A DNA stretch of 6,549 nucleotides from Porphyromonadaceae bacterium (GCA_003517945.1 DOZP01000317.1:3932-10480); one strand, 5' to 3'; positions 1-6,370 are shown, counted from the stretch's first letter. A program made the numbers and translations. Notes: generated by a model from the letters alone, not told the origin.

Positions 1-810
1 AAAGTTTGAGCCGCCGCCAAAACAGGCGACAATCACATCCGGATATTCACCTGCCATCTCCATCTGTTTCTCTGCCTCAAGACCGATAACGGTTTGATGG
101 AGAGATACATGACTAAGCACACTCCCCAATACATACTTACAATCAGGAGTCTGCAAAGCCAATTCGATCGCTTCGGAAATTGCCGTACCAAGGCTACCCA
201 TGTACTGGGGGTTTTCCGTCAGGATCTTGCGCCCCGCTTTGGTACTCATACTGGGCGAAGCGATCACCTGCGCGCCGAACGTCTGCATCATGGAACGACG
301 GTAAGGCTTTTGTTCATAGCTTATCTTCACCATGTAAACAGCCAGTTCAAGCCCAAAGGCTTTTGCCGCATACGACATCGCCGCTCCCCACTGTCCGGCG
401 CCTGTTTCTGTTGTAATGTTGGTAAGTCCTTCTTCTTTACAGTAATATGCCTGGGCAATTGCCGAATTAAGTTTATGCGAACCGATCGGGCTGACGCTTT
501 CGTTTTTGAAATAAATATGCGCCGGCGTATCCAATGCCTTCTCAAGACCAAAAGCGCGAACTAACGGGGTCGGACGCCACACCCGGTACATATCACGTAT
601 CTCGTCCGGAATTTCAATCCACGGATCCGTCTGGTTCAGCTCCTGCGCAACAAGCTTTTCTGCAAAAAGAGGATAAAGGTCCTCCGGTTTCAATGGTTGC
701 TTTGTCGCCGGATTAAGCGGTGGTAACGGCTTGTTTTTCATGTCCGCTGCAATATTATACCATGCAGTCGGAATATCTTTCTCCTCCAGTAAAAACTTTT
801 TTGTTGACAT
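1..810 (-). CDS. trpB: TrpB2-type tryptophan synthase beta-like protein (3' end outside window)
   Basis: PLP enzyme expected to condense indole with L-serine to give tryptophan, in the cytoplasm. Read by eye from the ATG at 810, the frame stays open for 270 residues to the window edge; the C-terminal part (family total is roughly 450) is missing. Seen: S-H-K-L-N-S at residues 111-116, with K113 the expected Schiff-base lysine; E-T-G-A-G-Q-W-G at 135-142, with the catalytic glutamate first; and C-F-G-G-G-S-N at 263-269, the phosphate-binding loop. Tryptophan where canonical TrpB has histidine (GAGQHG), together with the long N-terminal extension (K-D-I-P-T-A-W-Y-N), points to the TrpB2 subfamily, often a stand-alone indole-salvage enzyme. 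No trpA or other trp gene is visible. It has its own promoter, so it is probably not in an operon with the Nudix gene. The family call is firm; the physiological role is inferred. Confidence 0.93.
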   Translation of the reverse strand, partial: MSTKKFLLEEKDIPTAWYNIAADMKNKPLPPLNPATKQPLKPEDLYPLFAEKLVAQELNQTDPWIEIPDEIRDMYRVWRPTPLVRAFGLEKALDTPAHIYFKNESVSPIGSHKLNSAIAQAYYCKEEGLTNITTETGAGQWGAAMSYAAKAFGLELAVYMVKISYEQKPYRRSMMQTFGAQVIASPSMSTKAGRKILTENPQYMGSLGTAISEAIELALQTPDCKYVLGSVLSHVSLHQTVIGLEAEKQMEMAGEYPDVIVACFGGGSNF

Positions 811-849
811 AATTCTTATTTTTTGATGACATTTCTTTCAATTTGTGAG

Positions 850-880
850 CAAAGGTAGTGCAAGTTGAGAGAAGTACAAA
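850..880 (-). promoter_or_regulatory. Bacteroidetes-type promoter of the trpB-like gene
   Basis: Read on the minus strand, a TTTG element (880-877) is followed after exactly 19 nt by TACCTTTG (857-850). This matches the Bacteroides sigma-ABfr consensus TTTG-N19-21-TAnnTTTG in every fixed position. Transcription would start near 844, giving a leader of about 30-35 nt before the ATG at 810. The leader is AT-rich with no Shine-Dalgarno sequence, as is normal in this phylum. Confidence 0.8.
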
Positions 881-939
881 ACGAACCTGTTCATTTTTAT
901 TACCGAAACACCGCTTATCTGCAACTTGTTAAAAATAAT

Positions 940-1464
940 TCACAATCTGTTTAAATATTGCTCCACCCCTCTTTTTATCGAGTCAAGCCCGAAATCTTCC
1001 GGATGCGTATTTTCAGGCTTACTAATCACAATACCGTCCGCGTCATCTTCCGCCACAGCCATGCTGAAATCAGGCATCATACACTCATAAAACAAATCTA
1101 CCGTATGTACATCAAATCCGGCATACCTGTAAATATTAGGTATTGAAAACAGATAACGTATCTCACTTATTTCCAGTTGTGTTTCTTCCCTGACTTCACG
1201 CCGTACGGCATCTTCGGCAGATTCATACGGATCAACAAAGCCTCCGGGCAGGTCAAGCGTACCTTTTGCCGGCTCTGCGGCTCTGCGGACAAACAACAAT
1301 TCGCCATGAGGATTACGAATAAAACAGGCGACCGCAGCCGACGGATTAAAATAGTAGATAAAATGACAATCGGCACATTTTTTAGCCTTCTCATCATATA
1401 CATAAAAATGCTTGCTGCCGCATACCGGACAATAATTAAACCGATTCAGGGGATGTTTTTTCAT
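940..1464 (-). CDS. Nudix hydrolase with N-terminal zinc ribbon
   Basis: Predicted cytoplasmic hydrolase of nucleoside-diphosphate-linked substrates, 174 residues. A zinc ribbon comes first: C12-P-V-C15 and C30-A-D-C33, the arrangement seen in ribbon-bearing Nudix proteins. The Nudix box spans residues 75-97 (G-x5-E-x7-R-E-V-R-E-E-T-Q-L). The metal-binding glutamates E90, E93 and E94 are all present, but the glycine near the end of the box is replaced by Q96. The P-G-G-F-V segment just before the box is typical. The SQPWPFP-type motif that marks NADH pyrophosphatase (NudC) is absent, so the substrate cannot be named. The start is the ATG at 1464, giving an N-terminus (M-K-K-H-P-L) directly ahead of the ribbon. 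The 129-bp gap to the trpB-like start holds that gene's promoter. I could not find a convincing promoter for the Nudix gene in 1465-1620, nor a clear terminator after it. Confidence 0.9.
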   Translation of the reverse strand: MKKHPLNRFNYCPVCGSKHFYVYDEKAKKCADCHFIYYFNPSAAVACFIRNPHGELLFVRRAAEPAKGTLDLPGGFVDPYESAEDAVRREVREETQLEISEIRYLFSIPNIYRYAGFDVHTVDLFYECMMPDFSMAVAEDDADGIVISKPENTHPEDFGLDSIKRGVEQYLNRL

Positions 1465-1572
1465 TGATTTCTGCGATAAAGGATAAGATTTTTTTCAGAT
1501 TCATAATGATTCCATTCAAACATTTTTCAAACGTTCCGTTCATAGTAAATATTGCCCCGATTGAAAACAAAA

Positions 1573-1611
1573 GGATTGCAAGAGAGAGCTCCTTTCAGAA
1601 GGAGACAATCC
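1573..1611. repeat. Nested inverted repeat next to the terminator
   Basis: An outer 6-bp pair (GGATTG at 1573-1578, CAATCC at 1606-1611) encloses an inner perfect 6-bp hairpin (CTCCTT at 1589-1594, AAGGAG at 1599-1604, four-base loop). The 10-base left side of the internal loop faces a single base on the right, so the whole would be only moderately stable. It sits between the terminator of the Ig-repeat gene and the Nudix gene start. It could be a leader structure of the Nudix transcript or chance. Confidence 0.3.
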
Positions 1612-1620
1612 GAATCCGGC

Positions 1621-1658
1621 AAAAAAAAATCGAACCGAAGCTATTCCGGTTCGATTTT
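1621..1658 (-). terminator. Rho-independent terminator of the Ig-repeat gene
   Basis: A perfect 12-bp inverted repeat (AAAATCGAACCG at 1626-1637 with its complement at 1647-1658) has a 9-nt loop. On the minus strand the stem is followed by an uninterrupted run of nine T (1629-1621, partly shared with the stem base). It lies 25 nt past the stop codon of the Ig-repeat gene (1683-1685), so it closes that gene and separates it from the Nudix gene. The other strand also has an A-rich tract but no T run after the stem. Confidence 0.88.
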
Positions 1659-1682
1659 AAAAAAATTAATCGCCAACTTATT

Positions 1683-4457
1683 TTACTGATTGACCACTTT
1701 TTGCGCCCAACCTGAACTACCTCTTACGATCAGTATTTTTTCCGACGTATGAATAGTAAATACAGCCTGTCCTTCCGTTTTATCCTTTGAGAAAAGAAGA
1801 CTTCCGTTCAATGCATACACATAAACCGTTTCCGCTTTCGCCGAATTGACATACAGACTATTATCGACCATATACGTATTCAGGCTCTGGTCCCCGATAA
1901 ATTCACTGCCGGTTGCATCTTTAAAGACCTTAATCTTAGCCGTATGATCTTCCTTTATCTCCGTATCATCACTCAGTTTAAAGTCTACATCCACGAACTT
2001 AACATCATATACGGCTGTGCTGTTCGTCAGATTATTATCATAAATCGTATAAGCAATATCCATCACTTTTTTCTTTGACGAAGCGGAACGAAGCATTCCG
2101 CTTGCCGACGATGCCTTCAATGTAACGGTAAATGTGTAAGTACTGTCATTTAACGCTACAATCGACAAATCCGAAGATTCCTTGTATGGCTCTTCCAGTT
2201 CCGTCCTGTATCCGCCATTTCCATTCAGTGTCAGGCCAAAACCTTTCGGCAATCGTAATTCAAACGATCCGGTAAGCGTTATATCGTCCGGTAATTTCAA
2301 CGATAATGCGATTTTACCATTATTTGTAGAAGTTGTATCAGATTCTACAAACACAAACTGTTCCCCTACGATAACCACACACGAATCTTTAAATCCGTCG
2401 ATTTGAGCCCGGATAATAGCCGTATCCGCTTGCAATCCTTTAAAAGTACAGACCGTATCAGTAGTTCCCGATGTTTGTACGGCAACTATTTCGGCGTTGC
2501 TACTTGACCAGCTCACGGTTTTATTCGTAGCATGAGCCGGAGATACAATGGCAAGTACCGAATCAATTTCATTTTGATATATGCGTACCGTATCTTTCGT
2601 AAGGATCATACCCGTCACAGGGACGCTGCTTATTTTGACAATAAACGAATCTTTTTTCTGACTACCATCCGTCGCGTAAGCATACAGGATAGCCTCACCT
2701 TGTTTCAATCCGCTAAGAAATACCCTGTCTTCTACCGAATCCACACTTATCACATCCGTTTCACCGGTAATTTCCCATTCTAATGTATCACTCGACGCAT
2801 TCCACGGATAAATAGTAGTTACTAATTCACATGAATCTTTTACATTCAAATAGATTGTATCTTCATCTACAATATTTTCATTCACATTTATTTTTATACT
2901 GTCCGCTTCCCTGAATGGAATATAGATATAATGAAGTTTACTTGAAACGGCACCATCCGCTGTCGTAACATAAATTGTATCAACCCCACTCTTGCGCGCA
3001 GTAATATAACATACGGTACTATCGGTAGATACCGGTATTGAATCAATTCTCATCAGATCCGGATCCAATTTATACCAAGCCAAAGGTCTATATGCCGCTT
3101 CGGTTGCCGTATCAGGATAAACTACTGCGGTCAGCCGTGCAATGCTGTCAGAAACCAGATTTATCTCATCAATCATCTTTCCATGATCGATATCCTTTAT
3201 CCCCGCATCAACATAACTGCCATTTTTTAAAATCTCAGCGCGTAAAACGATACTATCCACAGGAACAATTACTTTCACATAACAGGAATCCTTAAATCTG
3301 CCATTGGCCGTTTCGGCATAAATATATGCTTCTCCGGAATATCCCGCTCTTATACGGCAAATCGTATCATTTTCTACAGAAGTAATATCTACCACATCCG
3401 GATTGTTGCTTGTAAAAGAAACAGTTTTATCCGTCACTTCATAAGGAGCAATCGTAGCAATCAACAGGGAGTCTTTATGATGTTTATTATCCAGGTAGAT
3501 GGTATCTACCTTCATATACATGGTATCCATCCTGACACTTTCAACTTTAACGACACAGGAGTCTTTTTGTCCGTCATACGTTTCCGCCGCAATTTTAGCC
3601 ACCCCAACACCTCTTGCCCTGATTTCACAAATCGTATCGCGACCTGAAGATATTATCTCAACAATATCTTCCGCCGGAGAGTTGGTATTCGACCAGTTAA
3701 CATATTTATAAGTTCCCGTAAGAGGACGTATCTGCGCTATAATGGTAGTGTCTTCACCTACATACATTCTTAATGTATCATTATTCTGAATAGAATGGTT
3801 AAGAGAAAATTCCTCTATCTCCGCCGATTTTACCATAATTTCATAAAAATCTTCAAAATCGCCGTCATCGGTTGTGGCATAGATCCTGACCGTACCCGGC
3901 TTGATAGGCAAAATCTCACAAATTGAATCGGTTCTGTTTTCTTCCGTTGATATAAGATCTACAATAGAAGAATCACGACTTTCCCAAATAACGGCGGGAT
4001 TAGTCGCGTCAAACGGATCAACTTTTACTTTCAGAAGCGAGTCTCTGCCAATAATGATCTCTATATCTCGATTTCCATCCAATGCCATACCCGCAACCGG
4101 CTTCTCTACTGTTATCATACAAGTTGCCGTAAAATTCCCATCAAGGGTTTTAGCCGTAAGGGTCGCCCTGCCTTTGGCAATAGCAGTAACTTTACATTGT
4201 GTTTTATCAACATTCGTAGTGTCAATCGTAATCACTCCGGAAGGAGAAGGTTCAATCCTCCAGACTACATTTTTATTCGTAGCATCTCCGGGAGTTATCG
4301 TTGCAACTAATAGCGAATCTTTACCGACCTTTAGCGTCATGGTCTCGGGTAAACCGATTCCTTCGACCGGAACAGGTGTTTGCGCTTTTACACCCATTGA
4401 AATAAACAAACCCAGCGTGAGCATTAATAGGGTTTTTTTTGAAATTACTTTTCTCAT
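1683..4457 (-). CDS. Secreted Big_2 (Ig-like) repeat protein with cohesin-like domain and T9SS-type sorting tail
   Basis: A 924-residue protein, probably exported and exposed at the cell surface or in the envelope; its ligand is unknown. Residues 1-25 form a signal peptide (basic M-R-K-V-I-S-K-K, hydrophobic core, cleavage after V-K-A); there is no lipobox cysteine. Seven Big_2-like domains follow at about 30-118, 119-210, 211-306, 307-397, 398-513, 514-610 and 611-698. Residues 700-848 form a beta-rich, cysteine-free domain resembling cohesin-like modules (F-E-L-R-L-P-K-G-F). Residues 852-924 look like the type IX secretion sorting tail (V-Y-V-Y-A-L-N-G, then I-V-R-G and a basic end). The start is set at the ATG at 4457, because the open frame back to 4574 adds 39 residues ahead of the signal peptide and begins upstream of both candidate -7 elements. 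It is monocistronic, with a promoter candidate before it and a terminator after it. The domain calls are by eye; repeat 5 is the longest and most divergent. A role in adhesion or glycan binding is a guess from architecture only. Confidence 0.9.
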   Translation of the reverse strand: MRKVISKKTLLMLTLGLFISMGVKAQTPVPVEGIGLPETMTLKVGKDSLLVATITPGDATNKNVVWRIEPSPSGVITIDTTNVDKTQCKVTAIAKGRATLTAKTLDGNFTATCMITVEKPVAGMALDGNRDIEIIIGRDSLLKVKVDPFDATNPAVIWESRDSSIVDLISTEENRTDSICEILPIKPGTVRIYATTDDGDFEDFYEIMVKSAEIEEFSLNHSIQNNDTLRMYVGEDTTIIAQIRPLTGTYKYVNWSNTNSPAEDIVEIISSGRDTICEIRARGVGVAKIAAETYDGQKDSCVVKVESVRMDTMYMKVDTIYLDNKHHKDSLLIATIAPYEVTDKTVSFTSNNPDVVDITSVENDTICRIRAGYSGEAYIYAETANGRFKDSCYVKVIVPVDSIVLRAEILKNGSYVDAGIKDIDHGKMIDEINLVSDSIARLTAVVYPDTATEAAYRPLAWYKLDPDLMRIDSIPVSTDSTVCYITARKSGVDTIYVTTADGAVSSKLHYIYIPFREADSIKINVNENIVDEDTIYLNVKDSCELVTTIYPWNASSDTLEWEITGETDVISVDSVEDRVFLSGLKQGEAILYAYATDGSQKKDSFIVKISSVPVTGMILTKDTVRIYQNEIDSVLAIVSPAHATNKTVSWSSSNAEIVAVQTSGTTDTVCTFKGLQADTAIIRAQIDGFKDSCVVIVGEQFVFVESDTTSTNNGKIALSLKLPDDITLTGSFELRLPKGFGLTLNGNGGYRTELEEPYKESSDLSIVALNDSTYTFTVTLKASSASGMLRSASSKKKVMDIAYTIYDNNLTNSTAVYDVKFVDVDFKLSDDTEIKEDHTAKIKVFKDATGSEFIGDQSLNTYMVDNSLYVNSAKAETVYVYALNGSLLFSKDKTEGQAVFTIHTSEKILIVRGSSGWAQKVVNQ
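2364..4370 (-). repeat. Seven tandem Big_2 Ig-like domain coding repeats
   Basis: Protein-level tandem repeat covering residues 30-698 of the Ig-repeat protein, with units of about 88-116 residues. The recurring pattern is D-S-L-L or similar in an early strand, then P-x-x-A-T-N-K-x-V-x-W, then D-T-x-C-x-I-x-A, then G-x-A-x-I-x-A-x-T-x-D-G, closing with K-D-S-C-x-V-x-V. The units have diverged at DNA level. The clearest nucleotide trace is an identical 15-mer (TTTTATTCGTAGCAT on the plus strand) at 2519-2533 and 4271-4285, in the A-T-N-K segments of repeats 7 and 1. This argues for old duplication rather than recent expansion. Confidence 0.85.
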
Positions 4458-4509
4458 AATCAAATTTTTAGTGAATATTCTATCATAGAATCCAAACAAA
4501 TTTTGCTTG

Positions 4510-4558
4510 CAAATATAAAAATAAAAAAAAACGAAATGTATATAGGGAAACAAAGATA
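4510..4558 (-). promoter_or_regulatory. Candidate -7 elements for the Ig-repeat gene
   Basis: Two minus-strand matches to TAnnTTTG lie upstream of the start at 4457: TATATTTG (4517-4510, leader of about 45 nt) and TATCTTTG (4558-4551, leader of about 85 nt). Neither has a TTTG at the ideal 19-21 nt spacing. The upstream box has a TTTTG only 15 nt away (4578-4574). One of the two is probably used, but I cannot choose. Both lie downstream of the ATG at 4574, which makes that longer start unlikely. Confidence 0.5.
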
Positions 4559-4717
4559 ATACAATCTTTTGCACAAAACTACCTATTTAAAACAATTATT
4601 TGCGCCTAAATCGTAAAATTAACATTTATTATTGTGTTATATACATAATCACCCTATAAGTTGCATACCTATTTTATAAACAGCATCAACAAACGAAATA
4701 AAAGACCAACGTATACG

Positions 4718-4761
4718 AAAATAAAAAGAGCAATCCCACAAACTGCAGAAAAGCTCCTCTT
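4718..4761 (-). terminator. Possible terminator of the aldehyde dehydrogenase gene
   Basis: On the minus strand, AAGAGGAGC (4761-4753) can pair with GCTCTTTTT (4731-4723) over 9 bp including two G-T wobbles, and a T-rich stretch (TTTTTATTTT) follows. The loop is long (21 nt, containing CTGCAG), so the hairpin is weak. Its position about 30-70 nt after the stop codon is right for a terminator. Confidence 0.35.
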
Positions 4762-4789
4762 ATATCTATTTAGCGATTAAACTGAAACG

Positions 4790-6166
4790 CTATTTACCCA
4801 GGTAGATTTGTTTCAACATCTTTACATGATCTTCATAAGGCGGAAAAACAGGCGCCGGCTCATCAGATAAAGCCCTGTTCAATACTCCTTTTTTATGTGA
4901 GAACGTTTCGACACTCCACCGGCCCGAATAAGATCCGTGTCCGCTGTTTCCCACACCGCCAAACGGCAGGTTTGTATTGAGCATGTGCATCAAGGTGGCA
5001 TTAACACATCCGCCCCCGAATGAAACGTTATGAATGATCATTTCCTCCGACGCTTTATCGGTTGTATATAAATACAAAGCAAGCGGTTTTTCACGCCCGG
5101 CAAGCGCCTTTACCACTTCTTCAAGATTTTCAAAAACCATCACCGGTAATAAGGGACCAAATATTTCTTCCTGCATGATTTTATTATCCCAGGTGATTTC
5201 ATCAATAATGACCGGGGAGATAAAATTCTGGTTTTCATCGACCTCGCCTCCGAAAACGATCCGGCCTTCTTTCATCAATCCCTGTAAACGTTCGAAATGA
5301 CGCCGGTTAATGATCCGGCCGAAATCCGGATTATTCTTAATATCATCCCCATAAAATATTTTTATCTGCTTTTTCAACGCTTCAATCAACCGGTCTTTCA
5401 CATCTTTATGAACCCATATATAATCAGGAGCCGTGCAAGTCTGTCCGGAGTTAATGAATTTACCCCAACATATTGAACCTGCCGAACGCTCGATATCGGC
5501 TGATTTATCTACAATACAAGGACTCTTCCCGCCAAGTTCCAGGACGGTGGGGGTCAGATGTTCCGCCGCCGCTTTCGCCACAATACGGCCTACGTTTGTA
5601 CCGCCTGTATAAAGGATAAAATCAAACCGTTCCTTCAGCAATTCGGTTGTTCCTTCTACTCCGGATTCGATCGCGACACAGTATTCTTCCTCAAAAGCCG
5701 TATTAATAAGATCCGCCAGCACCTCAGATGTGGCCGGCGCTACTTCGGATGGTTTAACAACACAACAGTTTCCGGCCGCCAATGCGCCGACAAGAGGTTT
5801 AAAACAAAGAACAAAAGGATAATTCCATGTGTTCAGAATCAATACCGTACCATAAGGCTCGTAATAGATCCTGCTTTCAGCCTGTCCGAACAAAGGAGGA
5901 GAAGGTACATCCACAGGCTTTATCCACGCTTCCAGGTTTTCGACCGCCGCATTGATTTCATCAATCATCGCCGTTACTTCTGTAGCAAAAGCCTCAAATT
6001 CAGACTTTTTCAGATCTTTATAAAGAGCATCTTCTACATCCTGATGTTTCTCGATTACGACCTGACGAAGTTTTTTCAATTGTTCGATACGAAACGCGAT
6101 GTTTCTTGTTTTACCCGTAGCAAAAAACGCCCTTTGCTTTTCCAGTAACTGTTGATAGCTTGACAT
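4790..6166 (-). CDS. Class 3-type NAD(P)-dependent aldehyde dehydrogenase
   Basis: Oxidises aldehydes to carboxylic acids with NAD(P)+; the substrate is unknown, and the class 3 family includes enzymes acting on medium-chain, long-chain and aromatic aldehydes. The 458 residues match the roughly 450-480 usual for the class. Seen: N-T-W-N-Y-P-F at 112-118 with oxyanion-hole N115; V-K-P-S-E at 137-141 with cofactor-binding K138; Y-T-G-G-T-N-V-G at 186-193; E-L-G-G-K-S-P at 210-216 with general base E210; N-S-G-Q-T-C-T-A-P-D-Y with nucleophile C244; E-E-I-F-G-P at 333-338; and the class 3 signature P-F-G-G-V-G-N-S-G-H-G near 401-411. All catalytic residues are present, so it should be active. There is no signal peptide and no hydrophobic C-terminal anchor, so it is cytosolic. 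The ATG at 6166 is preferred over 6205 because the latter lies inside the -7 element and would add 13 non-conserved residues. It is divergent from the efflux-adaptor gene. Confidence 0.95.
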   Translation of the reverse strand: MSSYQQLLEKQRAFFATGKTRNIAFRIEQLKKLRQVVIEKHQDVEDALYKDLKKSEFEAFATEVTAMIDEINAAVENLEAWIKPVDVPSPPLFGQAESRIYYEPYGTVLILNTWNYPFVLCFKPLVGALAAGNCCVVKPSEVAPATSEVLADLINTAFEEEYCVAIESGVEGTTELLKERFDFILYTGGTNVGRIVAKAAAEHLTPTVLELGGKSPCIVDKSADIERSAGSICWGKFINSGQTCTAPDYIWVHKDVKDRLIEALKKQIKIFYGDDIKNNPDFGRIINRRHFERLQGLMKEGRIVFGGEVDENQNFISPVIIDEITWDNKIMQEEIFGPLLPVMVFENLEEVVKALAGREKPLALYLYTTDKASEEMIIHNVSFGGGCVNATLMHMLNTNLPFGGVGNSGHGSYSGRWSVETFSHKKGVLNRALSDEPAPVFPPYEDHVKMLKQIYLGK

Positions 6167-6202
6167 ATTAGTAGTTTTTAAGTTAAAGAATGATTCCGGT
6201 GT

Positions 6203-6236
6203 CAAAGATAATCGTTTTTATTCATTTCTCCATCAA
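6203..6236 (-). promoter_or_regulatory. Promoter candidate of the aldehyde dehydrogenase gene
   Basis: A perfect minus-strand -7 element, TATCTTTG (6210-6203), lies 36 nt before the ATG at 6166. Transcription would start near 6197, giving a leader of about 30 nt, close to that of the trpB-like gene. A TTG (6236-6234) lies 23 nt upstream, slightly further than the ideal 19-21 nt, so the -33 element is weak. Confidence 0.55.
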
Positions 6237-6318
6237 CCGGCGCCTGCAGGATCTCCAATTTATAGCAAAAAATGTTTACAAAACTTTTTTATTTCGGATT
6301 ATATTAAACCTTTTTGCA

Positions 6319-6346
6319 AATTCGTAGTCTTACTGACTGTCGAATT
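6319..6346. promoter_or_regulatory. Nested inverted repeat, possible operator or leader hairpin
   Basis: AATTCG (6319-6324) and CGAATT (6341-6346) form a perfect outer arm pair. Inside it, AGTC (6326-6329) and GACT (6335-6338) form a second pair around a 5-nt centre. The element lies 24 bp before the ATG at 6371, in the divergent spacer between the aldehyde dehydrogenase and efflux-adaptor genes. RND efflux operons are often controlled by TetR- or AraC-type regulators binding near such sites, but no regulator is visible here. It might instead fold in the mRNA leader. Confidence 0.4.
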
Positions 6347-6370
6347 GTAATTACATTTTATTTTTTATTA

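Larger units (their letters stand above)
4458..4789. other. AT-rich intergenic spacer
   Basis: This 332-bp gap between the aldehyde dehydrogenase stop and the Ig-repeat gene start holds no credible coding region. It contains the likely promoter elements of the Ig-repeat gene (4510-4558) and a possible terminator of the aldehyde dehydrogenase gene (4718-4761). A small AT-rich hairpin lies at 4634-4652 (GTG/CAC plus TTAT/ATAA with one bulged base, 4-nt loop). I see no tRNA or convincing small RNA. Confidence 0.6.

Noticed and set aside
94..564. Plus-strand open frame of 156 codons
   Set aside because: It is antisense to the TrpB-like gene, whose frame carries all the catalytic motifs. The plus-strand translation is rich in R, H and C with no recognisable domain.
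1465..1620. Search for a Nudix promoter of the TTTG-N19-TAnnTTTG type
   Set aside because: Several TTTG boxes occur, but none is paired with a credible TAnnTTTG at 19-21 nt, so no promoter is reported.
1464..1715. Plus-strand open frame of 83 codons across the Nudix/Ig-repeat spacer
   Set aside because: It runs through the terminator hairpin and into the 3' end of the Ig-repeat gene. The lysine- and isoleucine-rich product reflects AT-rich spacer.
2364..4370. Possibility that the regular repeats are a CRISPR or DNA-level satellite array
   Set aside because: The repetition is in the protein (Big_2 domains). The DNA units are about 270 bp or longer and diverged, with no short identical repeats or spacers.
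3901..4488. Plus-strand open frame of 195 codons opposite the Ig-repeat gene
   Set aside because: It is a low-complexity, I/S/V/T-rich shadow of the repeated minus-strand coding sequence, with no start context or domain.
4771..4792. 5-bp inverted repeat (TAGCG/CGCTA) overlapping the aldehyde dehydrogenase stop codon
   Set aside because: The stem is short, the loop is 12 nt and no T run follows. The hairpin at 4723-4761 is a better terminator candidate.
5558..6148. Plus-strand open frame of 196 codons opposite the aldehyde dehydrogenase
   Set aside because: It lies wholly within a well-conserved enzyme gene on the other strand. Its translation is arginine- and phenylalanine-rich with no motif.
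6242..6250. GC-rich palindrome CCTGCAGG in the divergent spacer
   Set aside because: A single 8-bp palindrome with no partner site or nearby promoter element; likely chance.
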